Assembly: GCA_022736595.1 (NCBI GenBank)
Contig: DZDC01000021.1
Span: forward strand, 11,167 to 25,599
DNA: 14,433 nucleotides
Source: Draconibacterium orientale
Lineage (GTDB): Bacteria > Bacteroidota > Bacteroidia > Bacteroidales > UBA1556
Direction of reading: 5' to 3'
Shown: piece by piece, positions 14,153 to 14,433 of the stretch
Numbering within the stretch: position 1 is the stretch's first letter
How the letters are laid out: the number at the start of each line of letters is the position of its first letter
Notes under the pieces: generated by a model
Told to the model about the DNA's origin: nothing
What the model saw: only the letters and a program-made list of their open reading frames with translations
Databases searched by the model: none
Program-made: the position numbers and the translations under genes

Positions 14153-14433
14153 TTAAGGCTTTTGGTAAATGCCAAAAACGGCATCGCTTCTTCCTGTGGA
14201 AGCAAGGTAATGGTCTTCGGCCTCGAAGATTTTCTGGATCCACAGCAGTGTTTCCGGATCATCGTTTAAAAAATGATGTGCAATGTCTTTAAACACAATA
14301 TGCGTGAGATCCCAACCCACTTTCTTTTCTTCCACGGTTTTAAAATATTTATGAATGGAGGGAAGGATGGAATCAGAATCGATGGCTTCGGAAGGATCAA
14401 TCAATTGCATCCTAAGCCAACCCGGGCGATAAA
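14153..14433 (-). CDS. SAM-dependent methyltransferase, C-terminal part (runs off the right edge)
   Basis: The reading frame enters from the right edge in phase (93 codons visible, two extra bases at the edge) and ends at 14153. The visible segment includes YRPGWLRMQLIDPSEAIDS, ILPSIHKYF, VGWDLTHIVFKDIAHHFLNDD and ending SDAVFGIYQKP. This pattern fits the C-terminal substrate-binding region of a class I methyltransferase family in which RPG-LRM-L-DPSEA and IAHNF blocks recur. The SAM-binding motifs must lie beyond the edge. The ATG at 14408-14410 is an internal Met of the DPSEA block, not the start. The frame ends 55 bp before the DUF2892 promoter, and no terminator is evident. Confidence 0.75.
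   Translation of the reverse strand, partial: YRPGWLRMQLIDPSEAIDSDSILPSIHKYFKTVEEKKVGWDLTHIVFKDIAHHFLNDDPETLLWIQKIFEAEDHYLASTGRSDAVFGIYQKP

Noticed and set aside
13957..14262. 101-codon minus-strand ORF with a fairly protein-like C-terminal half
   Set aside because: It overlaps the methyltransferase end in another frame for 110 bp, has an odd Cys/Arg-rich start, and the promoter for the DUF2892 gene lies inside it. I recognise no family, so it is probably a chance frame through the intergenic region.
14153..14410. Treating the right-edge frame as a complete 85-residue gene from the ATG at 14410
   Set aside because: The frame stays open to the window edge, and the upstream codons (YRPGWLR) continue the family motif, so this Met is internal.

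Overview
The window comes from a member of the Bacteroidota, most likely in or near the Flavobacteriales. The evidence is an AT-rich genome, a GldM-type domain (found in Bacteroidota gliding and type IX secretion proteins), a PtpA-like prolyl tripeptidyl peptidase, a bacterial GGGP synthase homologue, a Bacteroidota-type cydAB operon led by a DUF4492 gene, and several TAnnTTTG promoter -7 elements. No rRNA, tRNA, CRISPR array, transposase or phage gene is visible, and every gene except the orphan at 9248-9925 lies on the minus strand.

Layout. At the left edge is ccmF (105-2486), an enlarged heme lyase of cytochrome c maturation. To its right, read right to left, is a tight minus-strand cluster: 4'-phosphopantetheinyl transferase (8662-7985), GGGP synthase (7981-7247), prolyl tripeptidyl peptidase (7228-5090), RbfA (5070-4726), a SAM methyltransferase with a hydrophobic tail (4656-3835) and a LolC/LolE-type permease (3819-2593). 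Gaps are 3 to 19 bp except the 69 bp between rbfA and the methyltransferase gene, where a second promoter may lie. The cluster joins cofactor activation, isoprenoid ether-lipid chemistry, periplasmic peptide processing, ribosome maturation and envelope export, so it looks like a housekeeping run rather than one pathway.

A 585 bp gene-free stretch (8663-9247) holds a nested inverted-repeat element of about 136 bp and a small fragment resembling a dispersed repeat. It is followed by the only plus-strand gene, a secreted protein made of just the C-terminal region of GldM (9248-9925), ended by a strong hairpin terminator.

On the right is the cytochrome bd oxidase operon: DUF4492 protein, cydA, cydB and a 34-residue CydX-like membrane peptide (10157-10261), closed by a terminator at about 10091-10133. 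Its upstream region holds an 18-bp dyad overlapping the candidate -7 element, plus helically phased direct repeats. Beyond it lie a three-way-junction palindromic repeat (13581-13634), a DUF2892 small membrane protein with its own promoter and terminator, and the 3' end of another methyltransferase gene that runs off the right edge.

The clearest theme is respiration: CcmF for c-type cytochromes and the quinol bd oxidase with two candidate accessory peptides. The most unusual gene is the detached GldM-like domain protein.
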